Below the pieces are notes generated by a model. The model searched no databases. It was not told the origin of the DNA and saw nothing but the letters and a program-made list of their open reading frames with translations. This document shows, piece by piece, positions 40,258-49,695 of a DNA stretch of 64,000 nucleotides; the stretch's first letter is position 1, and each line of letters begins with the position of its first letter. The position numbers and the translations under genes were made by a program. This DNA is from an uncultured Phycisphaerales bacterium. Lineage in GTDB: Bacteria > Planctomycetota > Phycisphaerae > Phycisphaerales > UBA1924. The stretch covers positions 179,266 to 243,265 of the forward strand of contig CAIYWI010000097.1 of assembly GCA_903929885.1 (NCBI GenBank), given 5' to 3'.

Positions 40258-40289
40258 GGACCGGCCCGCGAGGGCCGGTCCTTGTCATT
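40258..40289 (+). terminator. Perfect 10-bp hairpin with TTGTCATT tail
   Basis: GGACCGGCCC and GGGCCGGTCC pair around GCGA (40258-40281), followed at once by TTGTCATT (40282-40289). It lies 41 nt after the OmpA-like stop and 20 nt from the convergent DUF2891 stop. AAA precedes the stem. Confidence 0.88.
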
Positions 40290-40309
40290 TCGCGAGGGTT
40301 GTGGCCCGC

Positions 40310-41350
40310 TCACTCGCTCAGCGCGAGCAGTGCGAAGGTCGCCAGCCAATGTTCGCCGACGTAGTCGCCCGTGACGTGCGCCAACGCCGCGTCGAGGTGA
40401 TCGGAACCGGCCTTCGCGGCCAGAGGCTTGCGTGCGTCGCCGCTCGGAAGGGCGTTGCCAATCGAGCGCCAACACCACGCGCGCGCGAGATTGAGCCCGT
40501 CCAAGTGCGTGATCTGCGCATCGGCACGGTCGCTCACGATCGCGGGGGTGAAGAGCGTGCCCGGGCGGCCTTGGGCCAGTTCAGGAAGGAAGGCGTCGAA
40601 CCATGCAAGAAACGCGGGGCCGTCGAGCACCCGCCGCATGCACTCGGCCTCCATGAGCGAAGGCGAGATGAAGTCGGTGCCGTCGGGCTCCCACGCCGGG
40701 CAGTTGACGTCCCGCCCGTACCAGGCCGTGGCCTTGGCGACGATCATCGCGCGAAGATCGGCACGCTGGGCGATGGTCGCGTAATCAAGGGCCAAGGCGA
40801 GCCCGAAGGCGGCGTTCGCGTGCGTGCCGACTCGCACCGGATAGGTGGCCTTGGGCAGGTAGGCGAGGTATCGTGCCGCGAACGCGTCTGCCAGCGGCTG
40901 GAGTGCATCTCGCCATCGAATCATCGACGTTCCGAGCGGATCCGACGCGGGCATCTCGCGACAGCCGCGATGCAACTCGGCGCCGAGCTTGAGCAGCCAC
41001 GCCCAGCCGTAGGTGCGTTCGAACGGGCCGCGGCTCCGCTGCTGCAGGTACGCCAGCTCGCCCGCCACCTTCGAGGCGACGAACTGACGGTCGAGCAGCG
41101 AGGCGATCGCGGGCATCGTCGTGAAGAGGCCGGGCATGAGCCGCAGGACCCGGACGAGAAGCCAGTGCCCGTGCACGCTCGAGTGCCAGTCGTACGACCC
41201 GTAGAAGATCGGATGAAGCTCGCGCGGCGACCTCACCTCGGTCGCGTCGTTGATGACGTGATCGAGCTTGTTGGGATACTCCTGCTCAACGTGTCCAAGC
41301 ACGATCGAGGCGAAGTGTTCGAGATGGGGCGCGGGGTCGAGCGGTGGCAT
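40310..41350 (-). CDS. DUF2891-family protein
   Basis: A 346-residue soluble protein I assign to DUF2891 from its all-helical, Trp/His-rich pattern: HPIFYGSYDWHSSVHGHWLLVRVLR near residue 50, ERTYGWAWLLKLGAEL near 115, and WEPDGTDFISPSLMEA near 220. The layout resembles an alpha/alpha toroid as found in sugar-processing enzymes, but I know no established activity. The ATG at 41350 has TACGAT ending 8 nt upstream (41359-41364 on the minus strand) and no Shine-Dalgarno. Confidence 0.8.
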   Translation of the reverse strand: MPPLDPAPHLEHFASIVLGHVEQEYPNKLDHVINDATEVRSPRELHPIFYGSYDWHSSVHGHWLLVRVLRLMPGLFTTMPAIASLLDRQFVASKVAGELAYLQQRSRGPFERTYGWAWLLKLGAELHRGCREMPASDPLGTSMIRWRDALQPLADAFAARYLAYLPKATYPVRVGTHANAAFGLALALDYATIAQRADLRAMIVAKATAWYGRDVNCPAWEPDGTDFISPSLMEAECMRRVLDGPAFLAWFDAFLPELAQGRPGTLFTPAIVSDRADAQITHLDGLNLARAWCWRSIGNALPSGDARKPLAAKAGSDHLDAALAHVTGDYVGEHWLATFALLALSE

Positions 41351-41412
41351 GGAGTCGGATCGTACCGATCCGCTCGGCCGCGATGTCGGCGATGAGGCAT
41401 GCACGTCGCCGA

Positions 41413-42996
<1,584 letters not shown>

Positions 42997-43307
42997 GACG
43001 CGGCAATGGCCGTTGCACGAGCGGAGGGAACCACTTCCTTGAGGCCGGTTCCGCCGAACAACCTCGCGTTGGAGGGTCGGGCAGCGTGAGGACGCAAGGG
43101 GCGACACACGTCGCCGGGTGCGTCCCATCCACGCTCGCGTGGGCAAGACGCCTTCCGGAACGCAATCATGCGACCGGCATGCAACATGATAGGCAGCATC
43201 CACGCCGCGAGTCGGGCATGCCGCGTGTCGCTTCATACGATCGGCGCGGAGCGTCCCCGCCCTCGCATCGCGCGAGCCCGAGAATCAGCCCTCGCCAGGA
43301 GCCCGAC
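42997..43307. other. Divergent gap between helicase and malic enzyme
   Basis: 311 bp without a credible gene. Overlapping open frames on both strands are extensions of the flanking genes. A TATCAT (minus strand, near 43186-43191) is the best promoter-like hexamer for the helicase, which would then have a leader of about 190 nt, as cold-regulated helicase mRNAs often do. This is a weak inference. Confidence 0.4.
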
Positions 43308-45002
43308 ATGCTCACCGCCGCGCAGCAGCAACTCATCGAGTCCAAGCACCACACGCTCCACCATCGTCGCGGGCAGGCGCTGCTGGACCATCCGCTCTAC
43401 ACCAAGGGCACGGCCTTCACCGAGGACGAACGAGCCCGCTACGGGCTGACGGGCCTGCTCCCGCCGCAGATCGAGACGCTCGAGCAGCAGGCCGCACGCG
43501 CCTACGGCGCATTCCGCACCCGCGCCTCCGACCTCGACAAGCACATCTTCCTCCGCGCGTTGCAGGACACCAACGAGGTGCTCTTCTACCGGCTCCTGCT
43601 CGACCACGTCGAGGAGATGATGCCCATCGTGTACACCCCCACCGTCGCGCAGGCGTGCGAGCAGTTCTCGCACATCTACCGCAGGCCCCGCGGCCTCTTC
43701 GTCTCCTATCCGCTTCGCGACCGCATTCACGAGATCCTCGCCAACCGTCACGGGCGCGACATCGACGTCATCGTCGTCACCGATGGCGGCCGCATCCTTG
43801 GCATCGGCGATCAGGGCGTGGGCGGGCTGGGCATCCCCATCGGCAAGCTCTCCCTCTACACGCTCATCGGGGGCATCCACCCCAATCGCACGCTGCCCAT
43901 CGTGCTCGACGTGGGCACCAACAACGTCGAACGCCTGCGCGATCCGCTCTACCTCGGCTGGCGTCACGAGCGGCTCAGCGGTCAGGCCTACTTCGACTTC
44001 ATCGACCAGTTCATCGCCGCCGTCAAGGCCGAACTCCCCGGCGCATGCCTCCAGTGGGAGGACTTCCCAAACACCGTCGCCCACACGCTGCTCGATCGCT
44101 ACCGCGACGACCTGCTGAGCTTCAACGACGACATCCAGGGCACCGCCTCCGTGGCGCTCGGCGCGATCCTGGGCGCGGTGAGCGTCAGCGGCAAGCCCCT
44201 CCGCGACCAGACCGTCGTCATGTTCGGCGCAGGAGCCGCGGGCATCGGCGTCGCCGACTATCTCTGCCGCGCCATGGTGCAAGACGGTCTGTCCGAAAGA
44301 GAGGCCCGCGCCCGCTTCTTCATCGTCAACCGGGGCGGCGTGCTGCACGCCGATCGCACCGACCTCAACGCCGAGCAGCGGGCCTTCGCGCAGGACCCTG
44401 CCCGCATCGCCTCGTTCCCCCGCTGCGACGCCGGCGTCGTCGGTCTTCAGGAAGTGATCTCCTCGGTGCCCGCCACGATCCTGATCGGCCTCTCCACCGT
44501 CGGCGGCGCCTTCACCGAGCCCATCGTCCGCGAGATGGCCCGCAAGACGCCTCGCCCGATCATCTTCCCCCTTTCCAACCCCACCTCCAAGGCCGAGGCC
44601 ACGCCCGCCGACCTGCTCCGCTGGACGCAAGGCCGAGCCCTTGTCGCCACGGGCTCCCCATTCGCCCCGGTCGTCGACGGGGGCCGCACCGTCGTCATCG
44701 CCCAGTGCAACAACGTGTACATCTTCCCCGCCATCGGCCTGGCCCTGGCCGCGTGCAAGGCCACGCGCGTGACCGACGGCATGCTGCTCGCCGCGGCGAG
44801 AGCGCTGGGCGAGAAGTCGCCCGCCCTCTCGGACCGCAACGCGCCGCTGCTGCCGCCGCTGCGAGACCTGCGCCAGGTGGCGCGACACATCGCACTGGCG
44901 GTGTCACGTCAGGCCCAGGTCGACGGCGTCGCGCCGCCGATCACGGAACACGATCTCGTCGAACGCATCGCCGTGTCCCAATGGGATCCGTGCTACGAGT
45001 GA
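43308..45002 (+). CDS. maeA: NAD-dependent malic enzyme
   Basis: A 564-residue malic enzyme of the large (about 550-residue) class, oxidising malate to pyruvate and CO2. Family blocks seen: YTPTVAQACEQFSHIYRRPRGLFVSY, VVTDGGRILGIGDQGVGGLGIPIGKLSLYTL, WEDF and FNDDIQGTASVALGAI for the metal ligands, and MFGAGAAGIGVADYL for the dinucleotide. Start chosen at ATG 43308, which has AGGAG 7 nt upstream. Cofactor choice is inferred from the large class and the motif and could also include NADP. Confidence 0.93.
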   Translation: MLTAAQQQLIESKHHTLHHRRGQALLDHPLYTKGTAFTEDERARYGLTGLLPPQIETLEQQAARAYGAFRTRASDLDKHIFLRALQDTNEVLFYRLLLDHVEEMMPIVYTPTVAQACEQFSHIYRRPRGLFVSYPLRDRIHEILANRHGRDIDVIVVTDGGRILGIGDQGVGGLGIPIGKLSLYTLIGGIHPNRTLPIVLDVGTNNVERLRDPLYLGWRHERLSGQAYFDFIDQFIAAVKAELPGACLQWEDFPNTVAHTLLDRYRDDLLSFNDDIQGTASVALGAILGAVSVSGKPLRDQTVVMFGAGAAGIGVADYLCRAMVQDGLSEREARARFFIVNRGGVLHADRTDLNAEQRAFAQDPARIASFPRCDAGVVGLQEVISSVPATILIGLSTVGGAFTEPIVREMARKTPRPIIFPLSNPTSKAEATPADLLRWTQGRALVATGSPFAPVVDGGRTVVIAQCNNVYIFPAIGLALAACKATRVTDGMLLAAARALGEKSPALSDRNAPLLPPLRDLRQVARHIALAVSRQAQVDGVAPPITEHDLVERIAVSQWDPCYE

Positions 45003-45081
45003 ACCCGGCAAACGCCTCGGACCGGGACGCCGGAGGGACCATGCCGACCATCCACTGCGTGGAGCGCCGACCTTGTCGGCC

Positions 45082-45486
45082 TCACGATCGCCCCCAGTTC
45101 ATGATCGTGATGCTCAGTTGCAGCACCGTGGCCGTCGAGACCCACGCCAGGTACGGCACCTGCGCCGCCGCCACCCAGCGGTGGTGACGCCAGACCGCCG
45201 CCATCATCCACGGAATCGTGGCCCACACGACGAGAATGTCCACGCTCGCGAGGGGCAGGTTCCGCAGGCCGAACTGAATGGGCGTGAACGCCACGTTGGC
45301 GACTAGATTGATGCCGAAGGGAACCGCGACCATCCACGGCACGCGCCGTCGCAGGCACTGCACCAACACGAAGCCGAACGTGACGACGATGATCGGATAG
45401 AGGATCGACCACATCATCCCGATGAACGACGGCGCGGGCGTCCACGAGGGCTTGTCGAGCGAGTTGTACCAGGTCGTCCAGTCCAT
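45082..45486 (-). CDS. tspO: TspO/MBR family membrane protein
   Basis: A 134-residue five-helix protein. KPSWTPAPSFIGMMWSILYPII and the C-terminal PYLAWVSTATVLQLSITIMNW are the family hallmarks. TspO proteins bind porphyrins or tetrapyrroles and affect oxidative-stress or pigment control. The ATG at 45486 has TATCCT ending 7 nt upstream (45494-45499 on the minus strand) and no Shine-Dalgarno. It lies 43 nt downstream of the sulfatase stop. Confidence 0.92.
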   Translation of the reverse strand: MDWTTWYNSLDKPSWTPAPSFIGMMWSILYPIIVVTFGFVLVQCLRRRVPWMVAVPFGINLVANVAFTPIQFGLRNLPLASVDILVVWATIPWMMAAVWRHHRWVAAAQVPYLAWVSTATVLQLSITIMNWGRS

Positions 45487-45528
45487 GCGAGCGAGGATAC
45501 GCCGCGAGGCGCCGCATCCCACGCCGCA

Positions 45529-47145
45529 TCACCTCGCGCCGCCGCGACGGGGACGCGAGGGTTGCTCGGCCGGCGCCGCCTCGGCCGCCGCGGGATTGGG
45601 CTTGGCCATCGGCGCGTCGATCGCCTTCAGATAGGCGTCGAGCTTGGCTTCCATGTCCGCGCAGCGCTCGGGCATCGACGCGGCAAGATCCTTGGCCTCG
45701 CTCGGATCCTTCGAGATCTCGAAGAGGAACCGCCGACCCGAGTCGTCGTTGCGGATAAACTTGTAGTCGCCCGCGTAGACCGCGGATGCAGGCCCGCCGT
45801 TGCCCAGGTCGTAGTGCGGGAAGTGGATGTACGTCTCCTCGCGAGTCCGCTTGACCTTCGCCCCCTCCACGCCCCTGAGCACGTCGACCAGGCTGCCGCC
45901 CTCCACGGTCGCCAACGCGTCTCGCTTGGATGCGTCGACCTTCACGGGCGTGCCCGCGAGTTCCGCGAACGTCGGCAGCAGGTCCATGGCCGTGGCGCGA
46001 ACGCGGCTGGTGGTCCCCGCCTTGACGCCCGGCCCCCACGCGATCATGGGCACGCGGATGCCGCCCTCGCGGACGCTTCCCTTGCCCCCGGCGAGGGGCG
46101 GGTTGGCCGAGGTCGCCCGACCGCCGGTGCCGCCGGGCGCGCCGTGATCGGCGCTGAAGGCCACGAACGTGTTGTCGGCGACACCCAGCGTTCGCAGCGT
46201 GTCCATCACGCGGCCGATGGCCTTGTCCATGTCGCGCGCCGCCGCGAGTCGCACGAGATCCTTCTCGCGACCGGCTCTCGCTCCGCTCTTCTCGAGCAGG
46301 GCACGAACCTCGGCCAGAGATTCGGGCGTGACCTCCGTCTCCCGACCCGCGCCGTAGTGCGACATCTGCACGAAGAAGGGCTTGCCCGCCTTGACCTGCT
46401 CGGTGATGAAGGCGATGCCGCGATCCGTGATGGCGATGCCCTCTTCGGGATTCGGCTCGCGGTTGTTGCCCGGCCCCGCGTTGGTGTTGGGTCCGTCGTT
46501 GACGTTAAAGCCGTGCACGCGAGGATTCTCCCGCCCGACATGCCACTTGCCGAAGTGCGCGGCGGCATAGCCGGCCTCGCCCAGCGTCTCCGCCACGGTC
46601 CGCACCTCTCGCGGCAGTTCCTTGTCGGAGGCCGGCGCCATCATGCGCAGGATCAGCGGCTCGCGAGCCGGCGGCTCCTGTCCCGCCTCCGCGCCCCCAC
46701 GCCTCCCGCCGCCACCACCACCACCGCGTCCGCCACCCTGCTCGCCTCGACGCTCGTTCCCGCCCTCGTTGACATAGGTCATGCGAAGCTTGGCCGCGCC
46801 GATCCCCGTGAAGAACGACGCCCTCGCGGGCGTGCAGCGAGGTGCGCTGACGTAGAAGTCGCTGAATCGCATGCCTTCGGCGGCGAGCCGCTCCAACTGG
46901 GGCGTCAACCCCGGCACGGGTGCGGCATCCACGATCTGATCGTCCATCACCACCGAGGTGGTCGACCACCCGATCGCCTCTCCAAGGAAGAAAATGATGT
47001 TCGGCTGTCGAGCCGGACGCTGAGGGGCGGACGCGCCGCCGTCCTTGGCCGCGGGCTGCTCCGCGGCCCCGAAGGCCAGCAGCGAGGTGGAGAGCGACGC
47101 CAGGGCGAGCAGCCCGATGCGATGAAGTGTTCCCTTGTTCACCAT
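45529..47145 (-). CDS. Exported type I sulfatase with altered N-terminal metal site
   Basis: A 538-residue arylsulfatase-like protein with a signal peptide (helix 10-27). The formylglycine site CTPAR has Cys104, and the C-terminal metal/phosphate region FSADHGAPGG is intact. The usual metal-binding DD near the N-terminus (ILxDDLG) reads FFLGEAIGW instead. The following STTSVVMDD is a variant I recall from some planctomycete sulfatases. A Gly/Arg-rich insert of about 30 residues follows near 128-155. The end carries a Pro/Arg/Gly tail. It is the last gene of the exported-protein cluster. Confidence 0.88.
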   Translation of the reverse strand: MVNKGTLHRIGLLALASLSTSLLAFGAAEQPAAKDGGASAPQRPARQPNIIFFLGEAIGWSTTSVVMDDQIVDAAPVPGLTPQLERLAAEGMRFSDFYVSAPRCTPARASFFTGIGAAKLRMTYVNEGGNERRGEQGGGRGGGGGGGRRGGAEAGQEPPAREPLILRMMAPASDKELPREVRTVAETLGEAGYAAAHFGKWHVGRENPRVHGFNVNDGPNTNAGPGNNREPNPEEGIAITDRGIAFITEQVKAGKPFFVQMSHYGAGRETEVTPESLAEVRALLEKSGARAGREKDLVRLAAARDMDKAIGRVMDTLRTLGVADNTFVAFSADHGAPGGTGGRATSANPPLAGGKGSVREGGIRVPMIAWGPGVKAGTTSRVRATAMDLLPTFAELAGTPVKVDASKRDALATVEGGSLVDVLRGVEGAKVKRTREETYIHFPHYDLGNGGPASAVYAGDYKFIRNDDSGRRFLFEISKDPSEAKDLAASMPERCADMEAKLDAYLKAIDAPMAKPNPAAAEAAPAEQPSRPRRGGAR

Positions 47146-47190
47146 GATGATGCGTTCCTGAAAGGTCGCGTTCGTCCGCTCGGATTCACG

Positions 47191-47922
47191 TCACGGCCTG
47201 ATGCCGGGGACGTCCTTGTTCGACAGGTCGGGCTTGGTGTTCCATCGGGCCTTCCAGTCGGCCCGCTCCACGCGCGTGCGCAGCACGACCGTGTTGTCGA
47301 GGTCCAGATCGTCGGTCCAGATCCACGTCGCGCCCTTGAAGTCATGCTGGAAGAACGGTTCCTTGGGCTGGATCCGATCCTGCGGATACTCCGTGGCCTT
47401 GGCCCACCCGCCATCGTCGAAGTCGGTGGCGAACCATCGCTCGGGGATCGGCTCCGTCCGCACCTTCGGGTTCGCCGTGTCACGATCGATCGGCCCGTGA
47501 TGGAAGCACTTGGCCTTCCATGTCGCGTTGGTCACCGTGCCGTCAGCGAACTTGAGGATGAATCCGCCGTCGCCGATCTGTCGACCGTACTCGCATCCCG
47601 TCATCGGGTCGGCGTTGTCCTTGGCGAGCACCGCGATGGTCATCGGATACTCGGGCAGCAGATCGACCGACACCACGTTGTGCGGAAGAAAGTCGATGGA
47701 ATCAACCGCCACCAGCTTTCCGTTCACGTACATCACGAACCAGTTGTCGGCGTACATCGAGGCCCGCACCGTGTCGCTCATGGTCGGCTTCGAGAGTCCT
47801 CGCGGCTGGTCGCCCCGTGGACGACGACCCTCTTGCCTGGGTTGCGATGGGTGAGCGAATCCCGCCAGCGTCGCCGCGGCGCCGATGGCCGCGATGAGCG
47901 TGATCATGCCGCGAAGATTCAT
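47191..47922 (-). CDS. Exported protein of unknown function, galactose-binding-like
   Basis: A 243-residue protein with a signal peptide (hydrophobic 6-22). The body is rich in Trp, Asp and Tyr, with short beta-strand stretches such as MYADNWFVMYVNGKLVAVDS, FILKFADGT, WFATDFDDGGWAKATEYPQ and WIWTDDLDLDNTVVLRTRV. This pattern, with DFDDGGW and FVNGK-like parts, resembles galactose-binding (jelly-roll) accessory domains. I know no named family. AAAGGAG lies 7 nt before the ATG, and the ATG overlaps the upstream phosphoesterase stop (ATGA). Confidence 0.8.
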   Translation of the reverse strand: MNLRGMITLIAAIGAAATLAGFAHPSQPRQEGRRPRGDQPRGLSKPTMSDTVRASMYADNWFVMYVNGKLVAVDSIDFLPHNVVSVDLLPEYPMTIAVLAKDNADPMTGCEYGRQIGDGGFILKFADGTVTNATWKAKCFHHGPIDRDTANPKVRTEPIPERWFATDFDDGGWAKATEYPQDRIQPKEPFFQHDFKGATWIWTDDLDLDNTVVLRTRVERADWKARWNTKPDLSNKDVPGIRP

Positions 47923-49634
47923 GGACGAGTCTCCTTTCCGCCGCGAGGCGCGCCGTTCGAGGGAAGAATGTCGTAGGCATGGACGACCGCGCCGTTGGCC
48001 TGACCCGCCCCTTCCTGACGACCCCGATTGCCCCGTCCGCGATCCTCGCCCTGTTGCTCCGGCAACGCGGATCGGATGAACGCGACCGTCGCCTTGTCGG
48101 CTGCCACCTGCACCCGCAAGTGGCCCGGGCTGCCGAGGATCGTGCCCGACTTGTAGCCGTACGTCTCCGCCGAGCGGGTGTTTCCCCGGAGGTTGCCGGG
48201 TTGGGGCACGCACTGATACACGACGCCGTCGCGCTCGCTCCGCACATAGAGGTGATCGTGACCGTGGAAGACGGCCGAGACGTGGTGCTTGGCCAGAAGA
48301 TCGTGAATCGGCATGGCCCAGCCGGGGCGGCGTTCGGCGAAGCCGGGCGAACCGTCGGCGTTGCGGCCTCCCCACTCGAAGAAGACGGAGGACTCGACGC
48401 CGCCGCGATTCGCTCGCCCCAGACCTCCGACGAGATGATGGATGAAGACGAATGTGTACTTGGCCTTCGATGTCTCGAGGGTGCGGGCCAGCCAGTCGTA
48501 CTGGGCCTTGCCGAGCGTGCGAGCCCAGTTGTCGTCGGTGTTCACGACGTCGGCGTCCGGCGTGCCGCCGCGAGCGGCGGACCCGCCTCCCCCGCCGCCG
48601 CGGGGTCGCTCGGTCGTGAACCAGAACGGATCGAGGACGATGATCTGAGCGTCGCCCCACGTGAACTCGTAGTACATCCCTCCCCGGCCGTCTTCCAGCG
48701 AGGTGCGGCCCGTGTACATGGCCTGCGGCCCTGCGCCGATCTCCGGCGGCGGGAACAGCTTCGTGCGGTTGTCGTACGACCAGGAGGCGACGTTTCCCTC
48801 GCCTCTGGCGGCATAACCCGCCTCGCCGTCGTGGTTGCCAAGCACCATGAAGAGCGGTGCGGCATGACAGAGGATCCCGAAGTAGTACCGCTGCGCCACG
48901 TACTGAGACCACGACTCGCGGAAGTTGCGTCCGCGCTTGTCGGTCATGAACGTGTCGCCCAGATCCATGTGAAAGGCGGGCCCATCGGCCAGCGCGTTGC
49001 GAAGCGCCTGCTCGTACACCGCCGGCGTCATCGCCGGGTCGAGGTGCGAATCCGCGATGATCGTGAACGAGAAGTCCCTCGGTCGGGATGAGGCGTCGCC
49101 CGGCGCCTGCGGCGTGATGAACGAACTCACGGGCCCGGTCTCGAACGTGCCGCCCGATTCACCCGCCGCCCTGCTCCGCCACCGGTACGCGTATCGGGTG
49201 TCGGCCTTCAGTCCATCGAGCTCGAAGCTCGCGGGCTCTCCAGCGACCATCGCCCGCTCGGGCGTGCGGGCCGGGAAGTCCTTCACGCTGCCGGGAGTCT
49301 GTCCCTCCGGCACGACCGCCCATTCGACGTACCCGACCGCGCCGACATTGCTCGCCACGCTCGCGGTGATCGACGTCGACGTCGGACGAACAAGGATGAT
49401 GTTGAACGGATGCGAAGGCACGTCCGTCTTGAACGTGTTGGCCTCCGAGAGCAGGCCTCGCCCGCCCTCGCGGCCGCGGCCCCCATCTCGCCCCCCGCCG
49501 CCGGGTTGCGAATCGCGACCTCGCTCACGCCGCCCCTCGCCCGACTCCGACGGCGACGTGGACTGCGCCTGAACACCTGAAGCAGACGCCATCACCACCA
49601 CCGCCACGCACCACGGCACGATCGATCGAAACAC
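47919..49634 (-). CDS. Exported metallophosphoesterase with purple-acid-phosphatase-like N-domain
   Basis: A 571-residue protein. After a signal peptide comes an Arg/Gly/Asp-rich linker (about 30-60), a fibronectin-III-like domain (about 70-165, with DTRYAYRWRS), and the calcineurin-type core. Metal motifs in order: IIADSHLD, MDLGDTF, LGNHDGE, FIHHLVGG and FHGHDHLYV. Substrate may be a phosphoester or nucleotide outside the cytoplasm. I choose the GTG at 49634 as start because AAGGAG precedes it by 6 nt. An ATG ten codons upstream is possible. C-terminus again has a short Gly/Arg run. Confidence 0.87.
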   Translation of the reverse strand: MFRSIVPWCVAVVVMASASGVQAQSTSPSESGEGRRERGRDSQPGGGGRDGGRGREGGRGLLSEANTFKTDVPSHPFNIILVRPTSTSITASVASNVGAVGYVEWAVVPEGQTPGSVKDFPARTPERAMVAGEPASFELDGLKADTRYAYRWRSRAAGESGGTFETGPVSSFITPQAPGDASSRPRDFSFTIIADSHLDPAMTPAVYEQALRNALADGPAFHMDLGDTFMTDKRGRNFRESWSQYVAQRYYFGILCHAAPLFMVLGNHDGEAGYAARGEGNVASWSYDNRTKLFPPPEIGAGPQAMYTGRTSLEDGRGGMYYEFTWGDAQIIVLDPFWFTTERPRGGGGGGSAARGGTPDADVVNTDDNWARTLGKAQYDWLARTLETSKAKYTFVFIHHLVGGLGRANRGGVESSVFFEWGGRNADGSPGFAERRPGWAMPIHDLLAKHHVSAVFHGHDHLYVRSERDGVVYQCVPQPGNLRGNTRSAETYGYKSGTILGSPGHLRVQVAADKATVAFIRSALPEQQGEDRGRGNRGRQEGAGQANGAVVHAYDILPSNGAPRGGKETRP

Positions 49635-49695
49635 GCCAGTCTCCTTGAGAGATGAACACGCCATGCCAGTCCCCGACGGATGAGTTTCAGTAGGT

